This document shows positions 19,617 through 29,525 of a DNA stretch of 50,885 bases, one piece after another. The notes below the pieces were generated by a model, which ran no database searches, was not told the origin of the DNA, and saw only the letters and a list, made by a program, of their open reading frames with translations. Within the stretch, counting starts at the first letter, position 1. Each line of letters starts with the position of its first letter. Origin of the DNA: an uncultured Lachnospiraceae bacterium (GTDB lineage Bacteria > Bacillota > Clostridia > Lachnospirales > Lachnospiraceae); contig CAJOGN010000014.1 of the NCBI GenBank assembly GCA_905234245.1, forward strand, positions 1 to 50,885. Direction: 5' to 3'. The position numbers and the translations under genes are program-made.

Positions 19617-20840
19617 CTAAAAAATATTTCTTACCAAAATACAAACTCTATCCACCAACTCCGATATAACAATGTCATTAAATGGTACAAAAAGCATCGG
19701 ATAGGCAAATAAGAGTGGCGTAAACACCTTGCCACGCACAGTACTAACATCCCTATGTACTTCTTCTATAAAATCCTTGTCTCTTAGGGCTATCATTACT
19801 ATAAAGACAAGCATATAGTAGCAAACCACTGCATAGGTCCAACGGCCAAAATCTACCTTGAACAAAAAGTCAGGAAGCATTGTTAATGAACCAATACCCA
19901 ACGCCAAATATTTCATTTTATGCCAAAACATTTTCTGCTTTTTAATCAGGCTTATAAATGTCCTTGCCACAATAAATATATACGGACACATAAGCACAAT
20001 CCAGGCAATTATTTCTTCAACATTACAGTGTCTGTATTTTCTCTCTTCTTCTGTCAAATCAATACCAAGTATCTCTGCACGTATTAAATCTGTATGAGCC
20101 TTTCCATTTCTTCCTACCAGCTTGGCATTCTCTAGGATTTCATCGAAATACTCCTGTGCACCACCTCTAAAAATAATCTGGAACCATATAAATAAGGCGC
20201 AGCAGATTAAAATTGACAGCACCATGATGATTATGTATTTTCGCTTCTTGTTCTTGTCAGAATCTATAATCTTCACAAAAAGAACCACAAGAACAATATT
20301 GTAAAACATAAATACATATCCCTGATGGAACATAACTCCACATGCGCTAAGGGGTATAACTAGCCATTCTGCTTTCTCTATTAAGAGTAGTAAAATTGCA
20401 GCCAGGCTTGATGCTAGCATAAAAATATCTATTCTTCCAAAGTTAAATTCACAGGCAAAGGTTGGCACAGTAAATATCGTAAGAAGAAGTATGAGATACT
20501 GCATTATTTTTTTCTCACTTTTGCCTGTTTTTCTTAAGGCAATTACCATTACAGCTGCAAATAAGCCAAAGAATATCGCTGTGCATAGCAAATAAAAATT
20601 CTTAGCGGCTCCGTATGTCCATATATCAACTCCTAGAAATGAGCCTAGTGTCTGATATATAGTTCCAATAAGTCCTCTCGATGTAAAACCATACTTATAG
20701 GATATGGCAAGTAATGATGTGTTATATGTTTTGCACCAATGAGCATACCATGTTAAAAACAAACCTACGGCAAGTATTGCCCACAAAAATCCAAATATTA
20801 TATTGTTTCTTTTCTTATCATCTGCAAATATTTTTTTCAT
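19617..20840 (-). CDS. Polytopic membrane protein, YGF-SR paralog family (tandem copy 3)
   Basis: 407 residues. YNTSLLAISYKYGFTSRGLI at residues 40-59, FNFGRIDIFMLASSLAAILL, GVMFHQGYVFMFYNIVLVVL, ILGIDLTEEERKYRHCN, and MLPDFLFKVDFGRWTYAVVC. The hydrophobic core has about ten helices with short cytoplasmic loops rich in Lys/Arg (GKSEKK, DSDKNKKRK), placing the conserved YGF-SR, FGRID, HQG, LGID and DFGRW blocks mainly on the outer side. Best match is copy 4. No catalytic family recognised. Confidence 0.65.
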   Translation of the reverse strand: MKKIFADDKKRNNIIFGFLWAILAVGLFLTWYAHWCKTYNTSLLAISYKYGFTSRGLIGTIYQTLGSFLGVDIWTYGAAKNFYLLCTAIFFGLFAAVMVIALRKTGKSEKKIMQYLILLLTIFTVPTFACEFNFGRIDIFMLASSLAAILLLLIEKAEWLVIPLSACGVMFHQGYVFMFYNIVLVVLFVKIIDSDKNKKRKYIIIMVLSILICCALFIWFQIIFRGGAQEYFDEILENAKLVGRNGKAHTDLIRAEILGIDLTEEERKYRHCNVEEIIAWIVLMCPYIFIVARTFISLIKKQKMFWHKMKYLALGIGSLTMLPDFLFKVDFGRWTYAVVCYYMLVFIVMIALRDKDFIEEVHRDVSTVRGKVFTPLLFAYPMLFVPFNDIVISELVDRVCILVRNIF

Positions 20841-20848
20841 AACAATTC

Positions 20849-22081
20849 TTATTTAAAGAGCCACCCCGGTAAAAATATATCACAAAGTCTTAAAGTAATA
20901 TCTGATATAAACCAATCTGAAAATGGCATAAATATCAAAGGATAAACTATTAGTAGTTTTCCAAAACTGATTTTTTTGTTCACTGACTGCTTTACACTAT
21001 TAAAGGCATCTATTGTCTTGTTATCTCCCATAACAATCAGACAGATAACAATCAAAATATAATAGAAAAATGTATAGTATGCATACCTTCCAAAGTCAAC
21101 CTTAAGTATCATCTCCGGCAGCAAAGTAAGACCTCCTAACACAACTGCTAAATATCCAAGCAGCTGTGTGCCCTTTTCTCCTTTGAGAAGCCTCTTAGCA
21201 AAGATAATAAAAATAATAATGTATGGGCAAAATGTTATTAAGAAAAATGGTAATTCTCTAAGATTAATTATGTGATAACCTATTTCATCCTCAAACACTC
21301 CCTGCCCCAAAATCTCATGATTAAGTATAGTTTCATTGTAATCATGGCCACTTTTTGAAAGATTCATACTGGTACTTATTAATTCATTAACAACTCCAGT
21401 GTCACTCATATGACTAAACAGTTCGAAATATAAAAACAGAACGCTTATTTCTGCAAATGTAATTATAAAAAATATTAAATATTTCTTCCTGGTATTATTC
21501 TCTTTACTTGTCATTGCCCTAAAGAACAAGAGCGCAAGTATTAAATTAGCATTTGTAAATGTAAAGCCCTGGTGAACGCACATACATATTCCAATTAGTG
21601 GAATCACCAGCCATGCCAGCTTGTCTTCAACAACTAGTATTACAGATATAAGAAGAAGTATAATAAAATAAATATCTATTCTTCCTAAGTTCTCTGCTGT
21701 CCAAAAATTAGAGAATGTAAATACAGAAAAGAATACTATTAGCATTCTAATATTGTGTAAGTTCTCCTCACTGCATTTATTCAGGCAATAATAATAGAAC
21801 AGGAAAATAGTCAATAAAAGGACTATGGTCATTGCAATGGAAAAGACATATAGGCTTTGATATGTCATTAAATCTATTGGCACTATCTTATTAAGAGCGT
21901 GATAGCAGGAACCCACAAATCCTCTCGAAATAAAACCATACTTATATGAAAAAGAATATAAGGTGGAATTATAATGACTCATAGCGCTTCCAAAGTCTTT
22001 AAGAAAGCATAATACTGCAAATACTACAAGGGTCAATAGAAATATTAAGTTTTGCTTTTTTATCTTAGCATTACTATTCAT
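20849..22081 (-). CDS. Polytopic membrane protein, YGF-SR paralog family (tandem copy 2)
   Basis: 410 residues, about ten membrane segments. Landmarks: YNSTLYSFSYKYGFISRGFV, ENLGRIDIYFIILLLISV (Leu for the usual Phe before GR), CVHQGFTFTNANLILALLFF (Val for the usual Phe before HQG), EILGQGVFEDEIGYH (LGQG where others have LGxD), and LPEMILKVDFGRYAYYTFF. It is the most divergent of the tandem five in the central motifs. Gap to the next gene is 8 bp. Function unassigned. Confidence 0.65.
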   Translation of the reverse strand: MNSNAKIKKQNLIFLLTLVVFAVLCFLKDFGSAMSHYNSTLYSFSYKYGFISRGFVGSCYHALNKIVPIDLMTYQSLYVFSIAMTIVLLLTIFLFYYYCLNKCSEENLHNIRMLIVFFSVFTFSNFWTAENLGRIDIYFIILLLISVILVVEDKLAWLVIPLIGICMCVHQGFTFTNANLILALLFFRAMTSKENNTRKKYLIFFIITFAEISVLFLYFELFSHMSDTGVVNELISTSMNLSKSGHDYNETILNHEILGQGVFEDEIGYHIINLRELPFFLITFCPYIIIFIIFAKRLLKGEKGTQLLGYLAVVLGGLTLLPEMILKVDFGRYAYYTFFYYILIVICLIVMGDNKTIDAFNSVKQSVNKKISFGKLLIVYPLIFMPFSDWFISDITLRLCDIFLPGWLFK

Positions 22082-22094
22082 TAGTATAGGTCTC

Positions 22095-23321
22095 CTAGTC
22101 TACCCATAAATGTAATAAATTACTATTCAAGTCTCCAGCAAGATGTGCTGATACCATACATATATTTACGTCCCACATTGGGGTAACCATTAGCGGCAGA
22201 ACATAAAAGATAAGCACAAAGGGCTTTGCTTTAATTCTATCAATTTCACCATTAAGTGCTATAGTAAACTGCTTATCTCTTGTTGCAATTAAAAATGCAA
22301 AAATCAAAATATAATAAACTATTATTGAAAACATCCATCTACCATAATCCACCTTAAGAATCAGATTAGGCAATATTGTCAAAACACCAATAGCTAGAAC
22401 TACATACTTGAATTTGTCTATCTTCTGTGGCGCATTTTTTATAGTATTTACAAATACACGAACCACCAATATTATATATGGCAGCATTATTAATGCAAAA
22501 ATAGGAAATTCAATAAAGTTCTTAAGATGATGTTCCCATTCTGACGTTGTAGGGTCTATACCAAGCACCTCGTGCTGCAATAAGGCCTTGTGATATCCCT
22601 CATCTTCCTTAGACAGTGTTACAGCATCCTCTACCACATTATTGTATATGCTTATATCCGTTGTATGTGCGAAGAAATTAAGGTATAAGAATAATGCCGA
22701 TGCCCCTACAAATGATAATATAAACAATACTAAATATTTTATTCGTCCTTTTTTATCTGATTCGATAAATCTATAAATCAGAATCACTAGTGTTACATTG
22801 AAGAACATAAACACGTATGCCTGATGAAACATTACGGCAAAGCAAGAAAGAGGTACTATAAGCCATTCCATTTTTCGCCACAATAAAATCAAAACACAAA
22901 GGACTGCTGTTGCTACTAGATAAATATCTACTCTTCCAAAATTAAAGGAATTAGAAAAGAAGGGAATCGAGAATACAACAAGTAAAACTGATACTATTTG
23001 GATATGTCTATAGTTATTCTCATTTGATTTGTATATAATATAAAAACAAAACAGCCAAACGAGTATCATAAATAGGGCTGTAACAACCTGTGAATATCTT
23101 AATACTCCGTTATAACTCATAATATCAAAAGGAAGAACCTTATTTACTAAACGAAAAATTGTTCCGCTTAGTCCCCTTGAGATAAAACCATATTTATATG
23201 ACAAGGCAAAGATAGATGAATTATATGAATTAACATATCCACCATAATCCCTTAGGAAAAGCAATATCTCTATAACAGCCAAAAATCCTAAAAACCAGGC
23301 TTTTTTCTTCTTAAGCTCCAT
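22095..23321 (-). CDS. Polytopic membrane protein, YGF-SR paralog family (tandem copy 1)
   Basis: About 408 residues from ATG at 23321 (MELKKKKAWFLG), which has GGAG six bases upstream; an upstream TTG would add four residues but lies inside that site. Landmarks: YNSSIFALSYKYGFISRGLS, FNFGRVDIYLVATAVLC, VMFHQAYVFMFFNVTLVILI (Ala for Gly after HQ), EVLGIDPTTSEWEHH, and LPNLILKVDYGRWMFSIIVY. First of the five tandem copies, directly after the GT-C-like gene at 23339. Function unassigned. Confidence 0.65.
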   Translation of the reverse strand: MELKKKKAWFLGFLAVIEILLFLRDYGGYVNSYNSSIFALSYKYGFISRGLSGTIFRLVNKVLPFDIMSYNGVLRYSQVVTALFMILVWLFCFYIIYKSNENNYRHIQIVSVLLVVFSIPFFSNSFNFGRVDIYLVATAVLCVLILLWRKMEWLIVPLSCFAVMFHQAYVFMFFNVTLVILIYRFIESDKKGRIKYLVLFILSFVGASALFLYLNFFAHTTDISIYNNVVEDAVTLSKEDEGYHKALLQHEVLGIDPTTSEWEHHLKNFIEFPIFALIMLPYIILVVRVFVNTIKNAPQKIDKFKYVVLAIGVLTILPNLILKVDYGRWMFSIIVYYILIFAFLIATRDKQFTIALNGEIDRIKAKPFVLIFYVLPLMVTPMWDVNICMVSAHLAGDLNSNLLHLWVD

Positions 23322-23338
23322 ACATTTCTCCAATAACC

Positions 23339-24901
23339 TTATTCTTCCTGCTGTCTAATTGCAAAAATATAAGCAATAAATATAGGCAACAAAGAAAATA
23401 TATATCTTGCATTTGTTTCAAACAAAGTTAAAAATACAAATAATCCCAAAATCGTAATTCCTGCAATAACAGGCACATCTTCATCTTCTTGATTGGGTTT
23501 TTTTGTAAAACACATTCTTATGGATTGAACAAAGCACAAAATCAAAACCATATACCATATTATTTGAGATAGGTTGGCAAAAATCGAGAAATTATCTCCT
23601 CCTTCAGGAAAGGCATTTTCTTCTCTTAAAACAACATCTCCACCCACATAATAAAAGCTTCGTAATGAGTTTGCCAATGCTGAATCGTTTTCGTACAGCT
23701 CCTGTACAAATCCAGCCTCTTTTCCCCATCCCATAATACCATTAGTATAATTAAGAAATGTTTTATTGCATACGTGCTGCATATACTGTATAGGAAACAT
23801 CTCTTTATATCGCTCTATAACTTTAGCAATATCTGCCTTGGACTTCTCTTCTTTACTTGTAAAGCTACAGGTATAGTCATCATCAAAACCATTATATTGA
23901 CCCGCCATATTATAATGTGAGCCTAATAATAAGTAATGGCTCATTGGCATAACGACATTATCATTAACCTTATAATCAATGGTTTTATATGTTATTGCTT
24001 TTGTCAAAAAGATTACTGCTACTCCCACACCAATACCAATTAATATTTTAAGGAAGGATTTTAATCTGTCTGGTTTACTTATTATTTGAATTAGTTCAAA
24101 AAGCGCTATGGCAAATAAAATAAATAGATTTGTTGGCTTTATTGCATAAGCAAAGCTCGGCAATATTGCAACGAGAATTGGCTTTATAAACCATTTGATT
24201 TTCGAATCTCTTACAACAAGAAAAATGTAAAGACTTAGTACCGGTACAAGAATAGAAAAAATATCAGAATAAGGAGCTATCATCCATGGTGAAAGCCCAA
24301 ACAACAAGACAGATAAAAGGTAAGAAACGTATCCCCAAGTACGTTTCTTTGAAACCTTATATACAACAAGTGATGTCATTAGAACAGATATATTATTTAA
24401 AACCACACCAAAGTATACTAAGGCTTTATATCCATTAAAGCCTATATACTTTCCGATCTTAATAAAACCAATTGTTAACACATACATAAATACATTATTA
24501 GGATTCTTCTCAAAATAATGCTTATGAAACTCATCTAAATTATTATCAACATATTGTTCTGCCGCCTCCTTCAAATAAGACACATCCCATCCAACTTGAA
24601 AGAATATGTTTTTTACAATAATAATCTGAAGTATCAACAAGACAATCGATGATATTACTAAGAAAAGCAGATATTTTTTGTTATCTGCTTTCTCTTTCTT
24701 AGCTAACTTACTCACAAAGAATAATATAAGAGCCACAATCGCCATCGCAACAAAAAACAATATCCACTTAGAAACAGAAAAATCATAATAAGCCCAATAT
24801 TGGTCTCTTCTATTCATTAGCAAATTAATTCCAATAATATATAAAAACATTATGGCAATTAATCCGTATATGATTTTATTAATAATGTTTACTGCTTTCA
24901 T
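23339..24901 (-). CDS. GT-C-like (GT39/ArnT-type) membrane glycosyltransferase
   Basis: 520 residues, about eleven membrane segments plus an outer region around residues 325-445. VGWDVSYLKEAAEQYVDNNL carries the acidic residue of the first outer loop, KNPNNVFMYVLTIGFIKIG the NPNN block, and APYSDIFSILVPVLSLYIF the second acidic block. LLGSHYNMAGQYN matches LLGSNYETYGQFN in the protein at 13109, so the two are paralogs that bracket the tandem family and an AT3 gene. Likely uses a polyprenyl-phosphate sugar and works outside the membrane. Acceptor unknown. Confidence 0.72.
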   Translation of the reverse strand: MKAVNIINKIIYGLIAIMFLYIIGINLLMNRRDQYWAYYDFSVSKWILFFVAMAIVALILFFVSKLAKKEKADNKKYLLFLVISSIVLLILQIIIVKNIFFQVGWDVSYLKEAAEQYVDNNLDEFHKHYFEKNPNNVFMYVLTIGFIKIGKYIGFNGYKALVYFGVVLNNISVLMTSLVVYKVSKKRTWGYVSYLLSVLLFGLSPWMIAPYSDIFSILVPVLSLYIFLVVRDSKIKWFIKPILVAILPSFAYAIKPTNLFILFAIALFELIQIISKPDRLKSFLKILIGIGVGVAVIFLTKAITYKTIDYKVNDNVVMPMSHYLLLGSHYNMAGQYNGFDDDYTCSFTSKEEKSKADIAKVIERYKEMFPIQYMQHVCNKTFLNYTNGIMGWGKEAGFVQELYENDSALANSLRSFYYVGGDVVLREENAFPEGGDNFSIFANLSQIIWYMVLILCFVQSIRMCFTKKPNQEDEDVPVIAGITILGLFVFLTLFETNARYIFSLLPIFIAYIFAIRQQEE

Positions 24902-24946
24902 TTACAACAACGCATCACCAAAAAATTTGGCAATTTGCCCTTTCTA

Positions 24947-26491
24947 TTATTGTTCGTGGTATTCTGCCTCCGTATTTACCGACCAGACATTAGTATGATC
25001 AGTTACGTTGTTTTTAATATTTTTTACTGCTTCAAAGGAAGTACACATTGAATGGTCCATATTATTGTATCTATGCTGACCATTTCTACCTACACATAAA
25101 ATATTAGGGAATTTTGCCAAGTAATCCTTTACTTCATCAATGTGAGCATATGTATCAAAGTATGCTGGATATGCCTTTTTTACACGCTCTACATGCGTAT
25201 CAAGTAAATCCTTCTTCGATTCTACCAATCCCATTCTAATTATTTCTTTAGCGCCAAGCTTGGCGATTTCCTTGTTAGGCATATTCCAGAAATCGTCACC
25301 CTCGTCGCAAAAATACTCCAAGCCTAACCATACTGTATTATATGGATCCTTTACCATATATGGAGACCAGTTGTTATATACTTGGAATCTACCCATGGTA
25401 ACGTTACGGTCATGAACATATACCCAATTATCTGGAATAATATCGTTTAATGTAGGGATGTTAGTTTTATTCTTTAATTTTAATTTCTTAACAAGAATAC
25501 CTACTGTCACGTAATCTCTATAAGGCAAGCCTTCTGCTATTTTACGAACTGATTTTGGAACGTCATTCATTCCAACAACCAAATCCTTAAGAGGCATTGA
25601 AGATATTACATAATCACATTCAACGAACTTTTTCTCATTGTTTTCTATAATGTTTACGCCTATTGCCTTATCATCCTTAGTGCAAACATTTTCAACCTTT
25701 GTATTTGTAATAATTGTTCCGCCGTTTTTAATAATTTCCTGAGCAGTTATTTCCCAGATTTGACCTGGTCCAAGCTTAGGATATGAGAATTCTTCTATTA
25801 AGGATGTTTCAACATGACGGTTCTTTTTGCCCACCTTCTTTTGGAAAATATCCTTAAGAATTGCCATTATCGATAAACCTTTTACACGTTGTGCTCCCCA
25901 TTCAGGAGAAATCTCAGAAGGGTGTCTTCCCCACAGGTTCTCTGTATATTTCTCAAAGAACATCTCGTAAAGCTTTCTACCAAATCTATTTATATAGAAA
26001 TCTTCTAGAGATTTTTCTTTCCTCTTGAATATTGTTCCCTTTAAATAGCTGAATCCAACAACAATTGTTGTTAAGAATCCCATATTCTTAATAGTCTCAA
26101 ACTTTAGTGAAATTGGATAATCAAAAAACTTCTGCTTAAAGAAAATACGTGATAGGCGATTTCTCTTGAGCATTACCCTATCTTCTTTGTTTGGGTCTGG
26201 ACCATTTTTTACTATATTTCCTTTTCTGGATAGCTCTCTGTCATCAAAGGATAGTGCACCCTGGGTAGGCATCATTTCTTCCCACCACTTATTAACGTCG
26301 TCTACTTTAGAAAAGAATCTATGGCCACCCATATCCATTCTATTCCCTTTATAATTTACAGTTCGTGAGATACCCCCAAAGGTACCACTCTCTTCGTAAA
26401 CAACTACGTCATATTCCTTCTTTTGTTTAGACAGCTCATAGGCTGCTGTAAGACCCGCTGGACCAGCACCAATTACCACTACTTTTTTCAT
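24947..26491 (-). CDS. FAD-dependent oxidoreductase, UDP-galactopyranose mutase/protoporphyrinogen oxidase-like
   Basis: About 514 residues, cytoplasmic. The N-terminus KVVVIGAGPAGLTAAYELSK is an FAD-binding Rossmann motif (GxGxxG), followed by GGISRTVNYKGNRMDMGGHR, the flavin-side block seen in UDP-galactopyranose mutase-like proteins. The C-terminal FAD motif is near YNNMDHSMCTSFEAV. Members of this family are common in polysaccharide loci but their substrate is usually unproven. ATG at 26491 overlaps the upstream stop as ATGA and has GGAG at good spacing; an ATG six codons earlier is less likely. It could be a sugar-nucleotide mutase or a lipid-carrier desaturase/oxidase; I cannot choose. 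Confidence 0.75.
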   Translation of the reverse strand: MKKVVVIGAGPAGLTAAYELSKQKKEYDVVVYEESGTFGGISRTVNYKGNRMDMGGHRFFSKVDDVNKWWEEMMPTQGALSFDDRELSRKGNIVKNGPDPNKEDRVMLKRNRLSRIFFKQKFFDYPISLKFETIKNMGFLTTIVVGFSYLKGTIFKRKEKSLEDFYINRFGRKLYEMFFEKYTENLWGRHPSEISPEWGAQRVKGLSIMAILKDIFQKKVGKKNRHVETSLIEEFSYPKLGPGQIWEITAQEIIKNGGTIITNTKVENVCTKDDKAIGVNIIENNEKKFVECDYVISSMPLKDLVVGMNDVPKSVRKIAEGLPYRDYVTVGILVKKLKLKNKTNIPTLNDIIPDNWVYVHDRNVTMGRFQVYNNWSPYMVKDPYNTVWLGLEYFCDEGDDFWNMPNKEIAKLGAKEIIRMGLVESKKDLLDTHVERVKKAYPAYFDTYAHIDEVKDYLAKFPNILCVGRNGQHRYNNMDHSMCTSFEAVKNIKNNVTDHTNVWSVNTEAEYHEQ

Positions 26492-27528
26492 GTTTTTCTC
26501 CATATCCATTTTTTAATAACCTTAACTATTTTCCCTACAATTATCGCTCCTAAGAAGGTAATAACAAACCTCATTAAAAATGCAGCAAGATTGCCTATTC
26601 CTGTTGAATACAGTTCTGGAAAATAATTGGCAGCAACAAACAAAAATACATAGTTTATACTATCAGAATATAGATATAAATCAAATGAATCATTTCCGAT
26701 CTTTTCAAATATTGTCCAATTGATTTTTTCTATAAACAAGGCCAGGTATAGTATAAACAATGAACCCACGATACCTGTTATTATAGTATAAATGTATTTA
26801 TAAAAACCCTCATAAAAATAGGTTTTTCCTATGAAAAAAACTACAACATATACAATTCCAGCTAACAATCCTTTAAGTAGAAATAATTTTCCACTCTCTA
26901 TTCTCTTCCTTATGTATTTTTCAAAAAGAACACCTAGGAAAAACCATAAGCCGTATTGCAGTGACAATAGCATCATATTTCCTTCTAGAAAGTATCCTGC
27001 TATAAAACAAGCGACTGCAATTACTATACTTATTTTACTTATGTTCAAATACTCTATAAAGGCAACTACTACAAATATAATAAATAAAACTACTATAAAC
27101 CACAGATGGCTATTGCCAAATAAAAATAATTGACCAAATATTGCATCCTTTATGCCATTGGTAAAATATCCACTGATGTATTTTAATGGTATCTGCCAAA
27201 AAATAGTTACTAGAACAAATGGTATTAGTAGGCGTTTGGCTTTCTTAGAAATAAAAGTTCCAACTTCCTTTATTGAGTTTATTTCTTTTCTTGTATACAT
27301 ATACACAGCGCCTGAAATCATCATGAATAAAGGCATATGAAAACCATATATCATATCCACAAATAGCTGCAGCGCATTGTTTACCTTCATTGATTCTTCG
27401 CCCTGAATCAAATCAAAATAAGATAAACCACCGTATTTGCTACCTGCTGCCATATACAAGCTATGTCCTAACAACACTAGAATTATAACAATACCGCGAA
27501 GATACTGATAAGTTTTAATCTTTTTCAT
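26488..27528 (-). CDS. Acyltransferase 3 family membrane protein
   Basis: 346 residues, about ten membrane segments. YLRGIVIILVLLGHSLYMA gives R-x10-H; GFHMPLFMMISGAVYMYTRK gives the second-helix block with the HMPLF variant seen in the fucose/succinyl-type AT3 subgroup. FISKKAKRLLIPFVLVTIFW is the following cytoplasmic-to-membrane block. Translation of the FAD enzyme is coupled to it by a 4-bp ATGA overlap. The target is presumably a surface sugar of the same locus. Confidence 0.85.
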   Translation of the reverse strand: MKKIKTYQYLRGIVIILVLLGHSLYMAAGSKYGGLSYFDLIQGEESMKVNNALQLFVDMIYGFHMPLFMMISGAVYMYTRKEINSIKEVGTFISKKAKRLLIPFVLVTIFWQIPLKYISGYFTNGIKDAIFGQLFLFGNSHLWFIVVLFIIFVVVAFIEYLNISKISIVIAVACFIAGYFLEGNMMLLSLQYGLWFFLGVLFEKYIRKRIESGKLFLLKGLLAGIVYVVVFFIGKTYFYEGFYKYIYTIITGIVGSLFILYLALFIEKINWTIFEKIGNDSFDLYLYSDSINYVFLFVAANYFPELYSTGIGNLAAFLMRFVITFLGAIIVGKIVKVIKKWIWRKT

Positions 27529-27538
27529 ATAATACTCA

Positions 27539-29524
27539 CTACATCCTAAACAAAATCTCTATAGAATAGTACAAATCAGGATTCCTTAATAACAGCCCAC
27601 TTTGGATATTAGGAATCAATATAGCTACAACCTGAATAAAAAAGCTTACTAGTACTGCACTACTAACCAAAAAGTGTTTGATTCGACCTTCAGAATTCTT
27701 TGTACTATCAGTGCTCCAAAATGAAACTATCACACCTATGATTACAAATATAAATGTAAAGTCATACATATAGCGCGTTGTTATTCCTGCCATCCATATA
27801 TCTGCTAATACAATTACACACCCTATTACAAATAAAAAGATACCGAACTTCTTCAACTCACCCTTCTTATTTGCAGAAAAAATTCCTAGAGAAAGGATGC
27901 TTAGAGGGAATAACCATATCATTCCTCCATACATATCGTGCAGATAAAAATAACCCAGATAATCTGATGACAAATCTCTTAGCTGCAAATACGGGAAATG
28001 ATCAACTATTGGAATAGGTGCAAATACATATTCCCAAATTCCTTGAATAAACTTAACACCTGAACCCACCTGATGAGTCATATCAACTCCGGTAAAATTG
28101 TACTTTGCGCCAAATTCAAAAATAGAATCAAAACGTAGGTAATTATATGTCATAAGACCAATGGCAACCACTATAATTGGCAGTGAAATTGCAAGCACGT
28201 TCCATATTCCCTTCTTTGAAAAAAATCTCGAATTCTTAATATCTTCAAAGAAAATCGCAAAGCTTGCTAATATTAAAATCGCCAAATGTGGTCGACAGCC
28301 TGCAACTAATGCCATGCATATACTTCCTAATACGAGTAAAGGCTTTGATATTTTGCCCTTTCCGTCAGATGATAATAGCCAAAAGGACAGTCCCCAGAAG
28401 ACAAATGCTATGGCAGATAATATTGCTAGAGAATATGTATTTCCCGGGTAAACTAGAGCAATACCTCCCGCCGACATTAATAGTGCAATATCTGCCAGCA
28501 AAAACTTTCCGAAGGAAACCTTCAACTGATGCCTTTTTATCAATGAATATAAGAATAAGAATATTCCAATAAACAAGAATACTCCGAAGGCAAATACCAC
28601 CTGATATGTTTTTAATAGAATTCCTGTTATTAGATAAATAGGCAAATATACAAGCAATACAGGAACTATTCCAAAGTAAACATAATAATTGTGGTCATAA
28701 TAGGCTATATCAAATAAATAATTACCTCCAGCCTCTATTCTGCTATAAAAATCATAAGGATTATCAACCTGATCTAGTTCTGGTGCTATTTCATAATCCA
28801 AATTCAAATGCCCTTCTGCTAATGATTCTGTTAGCATCTCATATTGCCTGGTAGGCGCTGGATCAGTGCGCCATGCGTCATAAGCCAAATTACACTTTAA
28901 TACTCCTAAAGAAAAAAGAATGTAGCAGGCAAAAAACAAAACCATTACCGCTATCTGCTTTTTGCTTTTTATTGAAAAATCCCTTTTAAATAATATGGAT
29001 TTATTTCTAAATAAATATGTGCTTACGAAAACAACGAACAATACAATTAATCTTACGAAAGAAAAATCAAAAGGTCTTTTTTTGTTTATACCTAAATCCT
29101 TTACAACAAGCTTTCCTTTATCTTTAGCGGACAACTCAACCTTTATCTTCTTACTCTCGCCAGACAAATGTAAACGCAAATACTTACTTTGTTCGTTATC
29201 ACTTACAATTTTGCTTTTTTGCAATTCATAATATGTAGAGTCTGCTGCATCTGTTTTTGAAACAATAACATCTATAGGTACTCCACTAATTACTTCAGAA
29301 TCCTCATCACATAGATTTACATCTAAGAATAAATTATCAACATGCTGATTAATATCACTCATCTCTATAATTAGTGAGTCATCTTCCACTGTGTATTCTG
29401 GTTTAAAGGATGCTTCTTCGAAGGACAATGATTCTATTGCGCGGAAATTGAAAAACAAAACTTCAATTGCAACACATAAAATAACTATTAATATCCAGCC
29501 AAGTATTTCTTTCTTTAACTTCAT
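27539..29524 (-). CDS. GT-C-like membrane glycosyltransferase with N-terminal extracytoplasmic domain
   Basis: 661 residues. One helix (residues about 8-25), then roughly 125 residues of soluble, beta-rich sequence outside the membrane, then about eleven helices. The outer loop after the first core helix carries AYDAWRTDPAPTRQYEMLTE, EGHLNLDYEIAPELDQVDNP and DIAYYDHNYYVYFGIVPVLL; this loading of Asp/Glu followed by YYVYFG-x-x-P is typical of a group of GT39-like GT-C proteins. A polyprenyl-phosphate-sugar donor is expected. The extra domain could bind a glycan or a partner protein; it has no motif I know. Confidence 0.68.
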   Translation of the reverse strand: MKLKKEILGWILIVILCVAIEVLFFNFRAIESLSFEEASFKPEYTVEDDSLIIEMSDINQHVDNLFLDVNLCDEDSEVISGVPIDVIVSKTDAADSTYYELQKSKIVSDNEQSKYLRLHLSGESKKIKVELSAKDKGKLVVKDLGINKKRPFDFSFVRLIVLFVVFVSTYLFRNKSILFKRDFSIKSKKQIAVMVLFFACYILFSLGVLKCNLAYDAWRTDPAPTRQYEMLTESLAEGHLNLDYEIAPELDQVDNPYDFYSRIEAGGNYLFDIAYYDHNYYVYFGIVPVLLVYLPIYLITGILLKTYQVVFAFGVFLFIGIFLFLYSLIKRHQLKVSFGKFLLADIALLMSAGGIALVYPGNTYSLAILSAIAFVFWGLSFWLLSSDGKGKISKPLLVLGSICMALVAGCRPHLAILILASFAIFFEDIKNSRFFSKKGIWNVLAISLPIIVVAIGLMTYNYLRFDSIFEFGAKYNFTGVDMTHQVGSGVKFIQGIWEYVFAPIPIVDHFPYLQLRDLSSDYLGYFYLHDMYGGMIWLFPLSILSLGIFSANKKGELKKFGIFLFVIGCVIVLADIWMAGITTRYMYDFTFIFVIIGVIVSFWSTDSTKNSEGRIKHFLVSSAVLVSFFIQVVAILIPNIQSGLLLRNPDLYYSIEILFRM

Positions 29525-29525
29525 T

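Noticed and set aside
17149-23321. Tandem paralogs as an assembly duplication artefact
   Set aside because: The copies differ clearly at both DNA and protein level, so they are old duplications.
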